Shown: positions 33,378 through 44,449 of the stretch, one piece after another
Layout of the letters: every line of letters begins with the position of its first letter
How positions within the stretch are numbered: position 1 is the stretch's first letter
Assembly: GCA_021234155.1 (NCBI GenBank)
Contig: JAJEKV010000080.1
Span: forward strand, 4,924,112-4,988,111
Length of the DNA: 64,000 bases
Direction of reading: 5' to 3'
Source of the DNA: Isoetes taiwanensis
Taxonomy: Eukaryota; Streptophyta; Lycopodiopsida; Isoetales; Isoetaceae
Program-made: the position numbers and the translations under genes
The notes under the pieces: generated by a model
Databases searched by the model: none
What the model was told of the DNA's origin: nothing
Seen by the model: only the letters and a program-made list of their open reading frames with translations

Positions 33378-33464
33378 CTTTTAGATGAGCTGAGGTGGCA
33401 TCCTCATTAATAAAAATGTAGTAAGGTGGCAAAGCATTTATTGAATGGTTTCTAGGAAGCTTCC

Positions 33465-33600
33465 TTTTTGGGTTGCCCCAGGGGGGCAAACCCTTGTTTA
33501 TGTGGGTTTGTGGGCATATCCAGGTATATGCCGGCATATGCCTAGCATATGCTGGTGACTGCTCCAAACTGGCTGCTGCCTGTAAACTCTCGGTCATCCA
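33465..33600. repeat. Dispersed repeat family A, copy 2
   Basis: Same word order as 23996-24133: GGGTTGCCCC, GGGGGGCAAACCCTTG, TTTATGTGGGTTT, a TATGCC-rich part and CTCGGTCAT. It ends about 25 bp before the ATG of the next coding-like exon. Confidence 0.75.
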
Positions 33601-33624
33601 GCCCCATTCCTTCGCAGGCGTGGC

Positions 33625-33921
33625 TATGGCGCAGCTCAACCCTTCTTCTTCTAAGCATTTTCCTCCGGCTTCCAAGAGCATGGCAGGTATTTACTCACTC
33701 TGCCTTTCATGATTTGCTTTGTTTTGGATTGATGAGCTCGACGGTGTTGCAAAATGGAAGCAACCTTCAGCATGCTGCCGGAGGAGGTTGCTGAGAAAGT
33801 GCTACGAAAATTGGATGACGTCGGAGATGTGGCTCGATTTTCCCTCGTCTTTGCAGAGAGCTCCTCTATTATGTCGGCTATGGGGATGCATATGAACCGG
33901 TTCAGACGAATGCCTTTGTAG
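33625..33921 (+). pseudogene. F-box-like N-terminal exons
   Basis: F-box proteins are substrate adaptors of SCF ubiquitin ligases. An ATG near 33625 opens MAQLNPSSSKHFPPASKSMA, followed by a GTATTT donor. A second ATG at 33754 opens MLPEEVAEKVLRKLDDVGDV after a short leader, then ARFSLVFAESSS, ending at a stop at 33919-33921. The second piece matches the first half of an F-box (LPxEVxxxVLxxLxxxDVxRxSLV), but the usual tryptophan-containing second helix is missing. Later exons may lie in 34100-35536, including an acidic last exon, but I cannot join them. It is either a broken copy or a strongly diverged gene. Confidence 0.5.
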
Positions 33922-35380
33922 TAAAATTGGAGTTTGCAAATATTCTAGCATGCAAAGGGCTTGAAAAGGTTCAATGGACAATTATATTTAGGTATTTCGA
34001 ATGTATTTCCTTGAAGGGATCTTCATTTTTGTTTCATGCTTACTGAGCCAAGGCTTTGTATTTTTCATTCCTGGTTTAACCTATGTGCTGGTGGTTGTAG
34101 ATATGCAGTCAAGCCAAAAATCATTGGCAGTGATTGGAGTAGCTGACGAGGCTGCAAGAATGGTTCCCTTTTCCATTTAATATTGCAGAGTAGAGAGCAA
34201 CATGTTGATGCATTCTGGAATTGAAAGCTGAAAACTTCATCAGGTATCATCAAGGACCCTTATCTCTTAGTTTTTGTGCCCCCTTTTTTTTTTGTTCTGT
34301 CATCTGCATGCCATTAATGGCAAAATGATTGATGGACACCGTCTTTGCCTGTTTTCGAAGATGGCAGTAAGAGAGCTCCACTTTCTTGAATTCGGAATTC
34401 TTCCTCGTCCCGCACTGGAGGGTCTTCTAGCTTCTAGCTATTGTTTGGTTTATTGCAAGAAGCACTGCATCAGCAGGGTCTTTAATGGCATGCAGTGTAG
34501 GTTAGCTTTCACTCGGCTCAAATGATGGTTCCCTGCTATAAAAATAATCAGGATAATGCCTTTATGAATTTTCTTGGCATTCTGCTGCTCATTTAACCTC
34601 ATGAACGCATCAAAATCTGCTAGTTGATGCATGTAGATTCCGACGAGAAATAATAGTTTTCTTTTGGCATTTGTTTCTCCACTAGCAGGATCATTTAAGG
34701 ATCTGTACTAAATTTTGTTTGACCTTTTGCAGCTTTGGTGGATCACAGACCTGCATTTGTGAACAACAACATTTCATCATTAGCGGTATCTTATTCTTTA
34801 TCTCGCATTGTTTTCGTGCCCAAAGCATGAAACTAGATTTGCTTATTGTGGAACGTCCATGCACTTGGAACTGGCGAACTGGAGAGTTGACTCTACCTTT
34901 CAAGATGCTGGGAACATGTGAATAGTGTACATTATGTCATTGTTATACAGGTAGTAGATTTTGGAGACAGTGGTCCTGTTTTGGCTGATGCAAAGCCTAT
35001 ATCAATCCTTTTATGAAGTTTGTTGAACAAGCCCGCCACTTTATCTGCACACTGTGGTAAGATTGAGAAAGAAACTGCATTTCAATGATATTTATGCTCA
35101 CTGTGTATCCTTGGAGTTGCCAATTCTGCAAGGCACAAGACGAGGTATTTGGTTCTGTTTATTCTTTGCACATTATATTTTCATTAGCTGCATTTCAGTG
35201 ATATTTATGCTTGCTGTGTATCCTTGAAGTTGCTGATTCACTCATATGCATTGCACATGATCAAATGCCTTAAAACCTTTATACCGTGCTAATAGGTATT
35301 GCACATCTGCATCTGAACTCTTGTTGCTTGCTGCTATTTATATTTGGTAAAGAGTTTATGTCAATCTTCTATTCTTTCAG
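33922..35380. other. No exon recognised; one small duplication
   Basis: Several plus-strand segments are flanked by plausible splice sites, including 34735-34800 and 34950-35010, but the products are unfamiliar. TGCATTTCARTGATATTTATGC with GTGTATCCTTG occurs twice (about 35076 and 35191). Confidence 0.35.
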
Positions 35381-35536
35381 GGAGGCATCAGACCAAATTT
35401 TGGAGAAACTTCCTCAGCAAAAATTACTGAGGAAAACGGATTACTGCTAGTAGAAGATGATGATGATCTAGACCCAGATGAGTTAGAGGACCTTGGAGCT
35501 AGAATTGCCAGTTCATCAATGAGTGATGATAAGTAG
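35381..35536 (+). CDS. Acidic C-terminal exon of an unrecognised gene
   Basis: After a pyrimidine-rich TTCTTTCAG acceptor, 51 codons run open to a TAG at 35534-35536. The product begins GGIRPNFGETSSAKITEE, continues LLLVEDDDDLDPDELEDLG, and ends in a serine-rich tail. The acceptor, unbroken frame and biased composition make a genuine last exon plausible. I do not recognise the protein. It could be the end of the F-box-like gene starting near 33625, since it is on the same strand, but no intermediate exon proves it. Confidence 0.45.
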   Translation, partial: GGIRPNFGETSSAKITEENGLLLVEDDDDLDPDELEDLGARIASSSMSDDK

Positions 35537-35985
35537 GTTAAAAGTGAATCTTGCAGAATTGAGTTCCATAGTGGAGTACAATGGGTAGTGAATTTGAGTT
35601 GTATGTAGCATGACTATATGCATGGGAAAGTACATTATGCGAGCAAATCAGTGCAAACTTACGGCTTTACTTTTGTGAGGCACCTGTACGTTCAGTCTTC
35701 TTAATTTATGTTGTACTAAAATAATCCCTGTCGTGACAATCTCATCTGTGCATTATGCTGTTGAAGTTAGTTTGCAGTTTCGCCTTGGGATATTGGATGA
35801 GCTTACATGGTTGGAAATGGATGTGTTTTGAGCAAATTCATCCTGTGATATTTTCATTTAGTTAAAAAAAGTTTATAGAACAGCTAGAATATGTTCAATG
35901 GACAGGTGCAACGTTTGTGTGTACTTGCAGCACATTTTTCCGATGATGTAAGCATGATTATTTGCAAATGTCTATGGCAAACTGC
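35537..35985. other. AT-rich, possible 3' untranslated region
   Basis: No coding frame is visible. The stretch directly after the TAG at 35536 may be 3' untranslated sequence of the upstream exon. Confidence 0.3.
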
Positions 35986-35989
35986 CAGT

Positions 35990-36893
35990 CCCGAGGCAAA
36001 AGAAGTCTTTGGCAAACTGCCAGTCAGGTGTAGTCCCTTGGACTATTAATTGCTGGATATGTCGAGGACGCACATGATGGCAATAAAGCAGTAGAACATC
36101 TTGAACTGATGGAACTAGAGGGCATTTTTCCAGATCCTATTGCTTATATGTGGGCATTAAAAGCATGTGGCAACATAGAAGCCATGAACAAGGCCAAAGA
36201 GCTACACATAAAAATTACAAAAATGGGATTTGAAAAAGCTGTCCGTGTTGGAAGTACTTTGATGGTCATGTATGTCAAATTCGGCTTAATTTCAAAGGCA
36301 CAAGAAGTAATTGATAAGCTTCCTGTCTGTAGCAATGTTTCATGGAATGTTCTAATTGCAGAATATGTGAAGCATGGGCTTAACTGTTACGCAATAAAAT
36401 GCTTTGAAGAAATAAAACTGGAGGGCATTGCTGCAGTGCCTGTCACTTTTACTCGTATCTGCATGCAGTAATCTAGGAGCCATAGACAAAGGGCAGGAGC
36501 TACATGCAATGGTCAGGGAACAGAAATATGAAGGAGATGTACAATTGGCAACACTTTAGACACTATTCATGCTAAGTATGGTTTGCTTTTGGAGACATAG
36601 AGTTTTTTGCCGAGCTGCTAATACATGATATTATATCATGGAGTGCACTAATGGATGGTTATGCAGAACATGGACATGAGCAAGAAGCTTCGAAATGGTT
36701 TGACGACATGAGAACACTAGGCATCCAGGCAGATGTTGTCACATTTATGGGCCTTTTGAAAGCTTTGAAGTCTTCATGTATGCATGTGAACTGTGGATCA
36801 CTAGAAATGGAACGTGAAGTTTTTGACATGCCTCAACTTCGAGATGTCCTTTTATGGACTTCAATGATAAGGGATTATGGCATCTATCTTTAA
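35990..36893 (+). pseudogene. PLS-type PPR protein relic
   Basis: The longest open piece (36109-36471) reads MELEGIFPDPIAYMWALKAC, then GNIEAMNKAKELHIKI and STLMVMYVKFG, then AQEVIDKLPVCSNVSWNVLI. This is one full cycle of PLS motifs. Upstream PEAKEVFGKLPV and a broken LIAGYVED belong to the previous cycle. Downstream, in other frames, come KGQELHAMVREQ and then MDGYAEHGHEQEASKWFDDM and LGIQADVVTFMGLLKAL (36651-36893). Stops and frame changes separate the parts, and no E/DYW tail is present. Plant PLS-class proteins usually guide organelle RNA editing. The style of the repeats, with KACGNIEA and STLMVMY, is like the very large families of ferns and lycophytes (inference). Confidence 0.85.
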
Positions 36894-37521
36894 GATATTG
36901 TTTCCAAGTCAATTCTTTATACCTGTGGAATTAAACATTGTTTCCCATAAAACAACATTTGCACATTATGGTCCACAACATGGAATGGACTCTTAAATGT
37001 AGAGCCTGAATATCCTTGCATATATCATTAGCCATGAAATTATACGCCACAATTAAATGGCAGATAGCTTGCACTATTGTCTGAATATTCTGTGCTATTT
37101 GCAGGGCGTTGGTATATGTCATATATGGAACAATAGGACTATATAGGGAGTAAAGTAAAAGTCTATGACGCTTAAGGGTCCAGTGGTAGAACATCATACC
37201 TGCTGACATAATATCTATTCGTGGATTATAAAATCTTCCCTTGGGGTGCTGACATAATATCTATTCGCGGATTATAAAGTCTTCCCTTGGGGCATCTCAT
37301 CAACAAGACGTTTATGAATGCAAAATGCTTATATGAAACACATTTATGGAGAATGATCTAATACCTAGACAAATACAGGAGATCCAAGTTTGCATTTTTT
37401 TTTCATGTTTTGGATGAAAACTCAATGTTAACCATTGACATTCAGACAATAAGGGGAATACAATAATGAGCAATGCCGTAAAATAGTAAGCTTCCACTTT
37501 TTGATGGGCCAAGCTGCGTCG
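36894..37521. repeat. Intergenic with a 48-bp tandem duplication
   Basis: GCTGACATAATATCTATTCG followed by GGATTATAAA and TCTTCCCTTGGGG occurs at about 37201 and again at 37249. Just before it, GGGTCCAGTGGTAGAACATC is weakly tRNA-like (A-box-like). A second frame at 37312-37581 minus has no recognised domain. Confidence 0.6.
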
Positions 37522-37581
37522 AAATATTTTTACCCCGGTTATTGTGATTCCATCGCAAGATATTCCTTGCCGCAGAATCAC
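37522..37581 (+). repeat. Left terminal inverted repeat
   Basis: Starts AAATATTTTTACCCCGG, then TTATTGTGATTCC and TATTCCTTGCCGCAGAATCAC. The reverse complement of 49317-49377 gives the same order with about two substitutions. The last bases already contain one GAATCAC unit of the subterminal array. Confidence 0.95.
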
Positions 37582-38110
37582 GACCCCGGGGAAACGGGGT
37601 CCGTTCTGGCGACCCCGTAACCGTACACTGACAACGCCACGTGCAGCTTCTGACGCATCCCAGCCGTCGGTCAGCCGGGTCTATCCTGGCCGTCGGTTTC
37701 GAAACCTTCCGGCGGAATCACCACGGGTAGAAACCGTCGGATAGAATCACAACTCTTGTATTCCACTAGAAGGAATCACGACCTTAGGATACCACGCCGC
37801 AGAATCACTAAACCCCGATTTCACTAGAAGGAATCACCCTGACGCGATTCTGCTAGATGGAATCACCACATAGAGATTCCTGGGGATGGAATCACAGTTT
37901 TTTGATTCCCCATTCGACAGAATCACAACCGTAGGATACCGCACCGCGGAATCACCAAATTCTGATTCCAACAGAAGGAATCACGTCAACGCGATTCTGC
38001 AAGATGGAATCACATTCTGTGATATTCAACTCCGTGGAATCACGACATGAAGATTCCGGGGGACGGAATCACAGTTTTTTGATTTTCCATTCGACGGAAT
38101 CACTGCAAAT
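37582..38110. repeat. Left subterminal GGAATCAC array
   Basis: The motif GAATCAC, preceded by an inverted GATTCC a few bases earlier, recurs every 30 bp or so through this block. Typical units are ATTCCACTAGAAGGAATCAC and ATTCTGCTAGATGGAATCAC. The half-sites face each other, so each unit is an imperfect palindrome. This is the expected form of a dense set of transposase-binding sites; binding is inferred. Confidence 0.9.
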
Positions 38111-38499
38111 GGGTGACGCATCCTGACCGCTCAATTTGTCGTGACGCATCCTGACCGCTCGATTTGTCGTGGATATTTTGGCTATTTTAATTATGTCCTA
38201 GGGATATTTTGAATTCTGGCGACTCATAATTATCACCGTACACGGTACCCTGACAATGTCATGATTGAAGCCGGCTCCGCGTATCATCGTCCTCCACGTC
38301 AAGCCCTTGCATTTACTGCGCCCATCCGAAGGAATCACACCGAAATTTCCCTTTCTATCTTTCGAAACATTCGTTTTCTCGCAGGTTCGTTCCGGCGGCG
38401 CCCCCTTTTCTGCTAGCGTCCAACATACGATTTCTCACAGCTCCGTTCTGGCGCTCCGTTCTTCCCGGCGCCCCCGTTCCTTCTAGCGTCTGTTCTTGT

Positions 38500-39595
38500 G
38501 TTTTTGTCGCTTCAATCCGTTTCCAGATGGCGCAGAGTCTTGAAACCTCGCAGGGCGAGAACTTCCAGGTTGAATCCGATGCAAATTCGGCCTTTGTGTT
38601 CCCCGCCAGAACAATCCCTTGCAAGAAGAGCCTATTGATTGGGAGGTGGACTCCCCTCCCGGTAAAGGCTTTTTGCAGTTCATGGTTTTGGGACAAATGT
38701 AGCGCAGTTTGGAGCCGCCCCGATTCTTGAGATTCGCTCATGCTAAGCTCATTGCTCAAGCTCCACGTTTTTTTCCAAATATTTGGGGGTGCGATGCCCA
38801 TGAAATGTCTGTTCGATGCCTCAAGAGGATGTTGATTGCAAAGAAGCCCGACATAGAGTGCTGGCTTGGATTTATCTGCGGCGATGCCATAGAAAAAACG
38901 CCCCGGAGAATCCCTAAACATGGCGATATTCCCAACCGGAAATTCGATGCGGGTGATGGCTTGCGGTGGCACCGCCAATTGACAAGCCGTGATCGGTTAC
39001 TCCAAGAAGTGGGATTTGGAAATCCACGAGTTTAGCCAAGCACAACATGGGCGGGATTACAAGCCGCCAGAAAGCAACTGGGAAGGAAACCCAATGCCCC
39101 TGAGTTAGCGAAGAAGAAGAGGGATTTTGAATTGGTGAAGCTGCAGCGGAGTGTAGATGAGGATTACCTGTGGCAACACAATCTGAGACGGATTTTGGCA
39201 AGGGCCAGGCGTAGGGCCGAAGCCATGGCAGAGGAGCAAATAGAGCATGGGATTCTCAAACCGGCAAACAAGGCTGCTTGGGTCATGCAACAGGTGGAGA
39301 TAAGGCGGATGGTGGAGGAGAGTTTGGAGGAACGAGAAGAGGGCAGCAATAAGAAATAACATTGCTATAAGGTTCAATGTTACTTGTTGAAGAGTTGAGG
39401 GCCGACCTGTCTTTGGCTAGAGAGCAGGAACAGGTCGACCGAGATGATTTCAGTATGGAAGCTGCACAAGCAGAGGGGGAATTTCCATCCCCCCCTCCCA
39501 AAAGAACATGCAAGCTCCCTGGTCCGGGCCGGAAGCTTAGAAAACACCCGGGAAAAAAGGGGGTGCAAATAAAACGTAAGATTGCATAGCTCCTA
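38500..39595 (+). CDS. Unrecognised element-internal gene, exons in plus orientation
   Basis: Coding-like sequence runs plus-strand, opposite to the transposase. MAQSLETSQGENFQVESDAN opens at 38527. A long frame at 38709-39035 contains CWLGFICGDAIE and the KTPRRIPKHGD segment. A further frame from about 39035 to 39359 reads TTWAGLQAARKQLGRKPNAP, then LARARRRAEAMAEEQIEHG and VMQQVEIRRMVEESLEE, a charged helical stretch. A last piece (39377-39589) ends in a Lys/Arg-rich tail with KRTCKLPGPGRK. Frame changes between pieces may be introns. I do not recognise a family. It could be a second element protein, as in Mutator elements that carry an accessory gene, or a captured host gene. Confidence 0.45.
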
Positions 39596-41080
39596 ATCAC
39601 ATTGTTTTTTGAGACGCCCAGCTACATTCGTGGTCCGCGCGATGCTATTCAAACAAAGGGGTCTTCCCGACCCTCTACTTCGTCCTAAGAGGAGGGACAA
39701 TTATTGAGATTCCCATGATGCATAGGACCGGAGGCCACATTTTTTGATTCTGTTTTTTGCTTACCAAACAGGCCTTGTTTCCGTGAATTGGACCTGTAAT
39801 TTTACATTCAAGTATCCACTAACAATGCAAAGCCACTGACAATTCGAGGTAGGGAAAAAAATCGGCAAAGATCCGAATTTGGATCTATGCCAATTTTGCC
39901 CGTGTTTTTCATGACAGTGTGCGGTGTAGAAGACGATGTGGACCTAGAATCAACGAGGAATGCGTTGGTGCCTATCTTCTGTAGTTCAAAGCTGATTTTT
40001 CGTTTGGTTTGACAATATCATTCACTGGCGTAGAATGCCCTTCCGAGAGCCTTAATTCATGCCATCCCCGAATAAGAGGTGCCAAGATGTTTTCATCCAT
40101 CCTGCGGCCTTGGCCTCTTCTTGCAAAACTCTTTGGAGGGTCAGTCAGGTGCCTATGAAATTTTCAGTAATCTAATCCCACCCAAACCTTTTAGCGGCGA
40201 AATTGGCGGATGCAAAATGTCGGTTTCTACTACTTCCCGTTATGAGCGGTATACAATTCGATTTCGAGTTAACGGGTAGGCCATTGGATTTCATAAACTT
40301 GTTTTGCAGCAACCACGGAGCTGTTTATATTGGTATCCAACGAAGAGGCAAGCCGGAGGCTTCAAACCCGTGCCACTCGTGGTGCTGATCTGGATTCAAT
40401 GGCCCATGCACTCCAACTTAAGATCTTTCGCGACCATGTAAGATCAATTTTACAGCTATGAGATCGAATTTGCCTTCCCTGATTGCTATGTTTGCGCTCA
40501 GTTTCATAGCAGACATTATGAAGAGATGGAATTTTGAATCCACAAGCCTTCACAATGCCCCCGTGCCCCTTGAATGTGCCCCAGGAGAAACACCGAGTTA
40601 TTGTGGGATATACACAATTTGTTTTGTGAAGAGGTTCTTCTTTGGACATTTGCAACTCGAAAGATCATTCTCGTGGAGTGTTATGTATGCAATTTTTACT
40701 TAATTTCGTGATGTTTCATTCTAAACTTAAAACTTGTGTCATTGACACATCAAAATGGTTTTGGGGGAGGGAAATCGACATGACAAAGGTCGACATTTGT
40801 TTGTCATGCTCTGAGATTATTTGACTGCGTCCAAAGAAAGGAAAAGCACATTTCATCTACCCTGAGATTGGACCGAGGAGGGTGGCTTGGTTACCCGTCT
40901 CGAGGAAAAAATGGCCCATGATTTCAACCTTGCTATTGTACGAGAACGAAAATTCCCAGCTTTGCTGGTTTTAATTCCCACACCACTGTATATGATCTGA
41001 TGAAGTTTTTTGAATCTGAATTTGAAAGATTTTGGAGCGGGAACTTTTTGAATTTGAATTTGAGTTGCATGCTCGATTCC
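39596..41080 (+). other. Element interior, possible further exons
   Basis: A splice-like exon at about 40310-40437 follows TTGTTTTGCAG, reads ATTELFILVSNEEASRRLQT and then LDSMAHALQLKIFRDH, and ends at GTAAGA. It may continue the gene starting at 38527. The rest shows no recognised domain. Confidence 0.4.
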
Positions 41081-41380
41081 TCTCTGAATCACACCACAGT
41101 GATTCCAAACCGTGGAATCACCTCCATGGTGCGTCCATTCCGGTAGAATCACAATAATCGTGATTCAACTCCGTGGAATCACTGGTTATGTTATTCCATA
41201 CCGTGGAATCACATTTAGGCTATTCTTTCGTGGAATCACAAGGTTGTGGTTCCATGGTGCGCCCATTCCAGAATCACACCGCCGCGATTCAACTCCGTGG
41301 AATCACTTTTCGTATGTTATTCCATACCGTGGAATCACATTTAGGCTATTCTTTCCCGTGGAATCACAAAGTACGTGGTT
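41081..41380. repeat. Internal GGAATCAC array 1
   Basis: The same palindromic units as at the ends, with CCGTGGAATCAC as the commonest form. A 75-bp or so unit is itself duplicated: TATTCCATACCGTGGAATCA with ACATTTAGGCTATTCTTTC occurs twice (41193 and 41320). Finding terminal-type sites in the middle of the element suggests a nested or rearranged structure. Confidence 0.85.
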
Positions 41381-42640
41381 TTGCGACGAATCATCATTGC
41401 TCGAAGTCGGTGGCGTGGAGCGGCGTCATTTAATAAATGCCAAGCCGCGCCCATCTATTGCCCTCACTACTAGGATTTGTGCGGCATGTACGCGGCGTTC
41501 CGCGAATGCCGGTGCCACGTTGCCCCTACAATCGGCAAATGAATTTAGTACTTCCACCGCATGGATTGGTACCAAACTGGAAGTGGCGTGGCGTCGGCGA
41601 ATGTGCGGGTGCCACGCGTTGGCCCCTAAGGCGACAAATCAATTTAGCCTAGTCGGTGATTCCGTTGGGGGAATTTCTCGAGCCCCCGACGGACAAGCTT
41701 CGGTGCTTCAATTCAATCATATGTTTTGGTTTTGGTGCTTAGCTCCGGCTCGGCGCTTCGATCCGATTGTTAGGCCCATATCCTTGCGATAGTTCACAAT
41801 GGTTTCTGTTGTTGGTAAGGAAGTTCTCCTTCTTTCACGTGGTTGATAAAGGAATTTCTTTATGCGCTCTTATGCTCTAACATCGATTGCGGCTTGTAGG
41901 AATGGCGGTTGTCCACCAATTGTTATAGAGGGCGGGTTTCTCAAGATTGATCTTAGATTACTTGGATAATTTCCACATTTAGTTCTCGAGAGCCTGCGGG
42001 GATCGCTCTTCGGTCGCCTGGCCGGGCCGCCAGAGGTCTCGCCCGGTTTTAAAATCAAGCCATACCGAGGCAAGAGGGTCTGCGGCTAAATTGAGGGTGC
42101 CTTTGAGGAAATCCAATGGCTCGAAAAATTGAAGTTAAAGTTTCTAGGGTTCCGGGAATTCACAGGTCACGAAGAATGTGACGGTGATTGGGCCAAGAAT
42201 TTGTTTGCATCTCTTCATTCAACGGTAAAGCGTCATCGCATGCGGATGTTCCAGGGACGCGTTTAAAGTTCGATGAACCGTAAGATGGCGACTTACCGTG
42301 TTTCCTGGTTCTGTGAAAGACCCTTCCACCGCCGAACTAAGCTGGACCCGGCGTCAAGGTCGACCATACCAGCGCCTCTTGCTTCCGCGATTTTTCTTTT
42401 TCCGGATGTAACTAATTGCATGTTTGATCAGGAAGCGCTCCCACACCTCCAATGGCTAGTCTGCCGATAATGAATGAAGCGGACACCGCCGCTTTTTTTG
42501 GCGGTTTCCTTTTGAGCATCTATACATGTCCGATATTCACCGTTAAACCCTCGGTGTTTCTTTTTTTGGTTGAACCTGGCCGCTAAACCTCGGCCCGGAT
42601 TAAACATTCTTTTTTTTTGGTGCGGCGCTTCTCCGATTAT
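41381..42640. other. Element interior, no gene recognised
   Basis: Open frames on the plus strand (41112-41792) include a duplicated segment around GGTGCCACG, CCCCTA and AATTTAG (about 41509 and 41610). No family motif is seen. Pieces near 42000-42400 have raised GC content and may be captured host sequence. Confidence 0.35.
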
Positions 42641-42689
42641 GGCTTCTTCTTGTGATTCCATACGCGGGATTAATCGCGATTCCATAGGC

Positions 42690-43345
42690 GATATAAACGT
42701 GATATACATGGGAGTATTTATACTTCAAGTATTGTACATAGAGTTTCCAGTAATACGCACGCAGTATTAATATATTAAAGTTTTTATAAACGTAGTGTTT
42801 TATACTTGTGGTATTTCGTCTCACATGGTATTTATATCGCTTAGTATTTTATATAGATAGTATTCAAATGTATACTCCTTTGCGGATTTATACCGCAGTA
42901 TTTCTACACATGGTATTTATACCGTGTATTTATACTTTACTTTATTTTATACACATGTTATTTATACACAGAGTACTTATACTCACGGTATTTTCTACAC
43001 ATGGTATTTATACGTTTAGTATTTTATACAGATAGTATTCAAGCCTATAGTAATTTGCATTTTACACCGCTATACCGCAGTATTTCTACACATGGTATTT
43101 ATACAATGCAGTATTTATGCTTCACGGTTATTTTCTACACATGGTATTTATACCACGATTTTATACATACCTGTATTTTCTACAAATGGTATTTATACTT
43201 TTAGTATTTTATACGATAGTATTCAAACCTATAGTGATTTGCATTGTGTGTGTTTGTACTAATAGTATGTATATTATAGTATTTTGCGTAGTATTTATAC
43301 GTCGAAAGTATTCATCTTCAACATTAGATTCTGTACATTGAGTAT
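42690..43345. repeat. TATTTATAC repeat block 1
   Basis: Dozens of TATTTATAC, ACACATGGTATTTATAC and GTATTTTATAC words follow one another with spacing of about 20-25 bp. The block is extremely AT-rich and has no long biased frame. It resembles TATA-box-like arrays. Confidence 0.9.
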
Positions 43346-44225
43346 CTATGCAAAACATATCATGTCAGGAACTCATATTGTGCAAAACTCATCAAAAATT
43401 ACGATATGTACATTCACAATATGCATAGAATTTGAAGCCAACTGAAGAGATTGCACATCAATTAACTTAAATCTGTATTTTCACAAGAAGGCGTGTAGCA
43501 AGGTAGCTACCAGGAAATCAAAAATCAACAGAATCGTTCGAATGTAAACCAAAAAGGACGGGTCCTCCATCATTGATAGTCGCGAAGCTATGCACTATAA
43601 TCTGGGCGGCTCGTTTTTCTCAGCGTGGTTCATGCAAAGCGAGAATAAAAGAACATTAGTTCGCGGCGACAATACGTAACATCAAATGAACAAAGCAGCA
43701 GTATGAACTCACACCTTGTTGGTAGACCAGTCAACCCTCCCAAAACTTGTCTCCTTGCAGCAGGGAACCGGGAAAGCAAACTCACCGTCATCTGGCTCAT
43801 CCTTGCACTCCACCTTCACTGGCTTTGAACCAGCAGATTCTTCCTTCGGCGATTCCGTAACGTAGGCAAAATGTTCTTTGCCCACTCTTCATTAAGCGCC
43901 TCGCGCCGGGGATGTGTGAAACGTTGGAAACCTTCACAGAATCCTGGATGCATTCACAACCCCGTCTCCGGTATATGGCGATAGGGAATGGGCGACGCCT
44001 ACCAATGCTCAACTCCCGGGGCTCCCCCCGGTTCTCCGAGCTCGCAATCTTTGAGGGGGCCTCCCGTAGGCCAGGTCCACCACTAGGACCCCGTCGAGTA
44101 TGGCTACCGGGGCAGTCGGCCATAATCGGAAGCGACGAAGATCGGCGCCTCCAACGGGGCGTCTTCCGAGAATTATGAGTGAATACTAAGAGGGGCCCGG
44201 TGCTGGTCCGGATGCCCAAGGTTGA
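43346..44225. other. Element interior between the two AT arrays
   Basis: A 140-codon minus-strand frame (43797-44219) and an overlapping plus-strand frame lie in GC-rich sequence and have no recognised domain. The rest is noncoding. Confidence 0.35.
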
Positions 44226-44425
44226 TTACGTGGGGGTGGAATCACCACCGTGATTACGTTTGGTGGAATCACCACACATTATCAAGTCGTCGGTTAAATT
44301 TCGCCCCGCATAATGGCAGACAACTGACTTGACATCTGACTTGAAGTAGCATCATTGCCTGCGGCATGCAATGATGGCGGAGGCGTTTCCATCCGGTGGA
44401 ATCACGAATTGGTGATTCCACCGGA
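44226..44425. repeat. Internal GGAATCAC array 2 (short)
   Basis: GGTGGAATCACCACCGTGAT, GGTGGAATCACCACAC and, at 44393-44425, a long palindrome with TCCGGTGGAATCACGAATTG and GTGATTCCACCGGA. The last has a 14-bp perfect stem. Confidence 0.85.
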
Positions 44426-44449
44426 CAGTTGACGACTTTCGGGATTTAT

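Noticed and set aside
42808-43341. Tyr/Ile/Phe/Val-rich plus-strand frames
   Set aside because: Products of the TATTTATAC repeat block; no independent coding signal.
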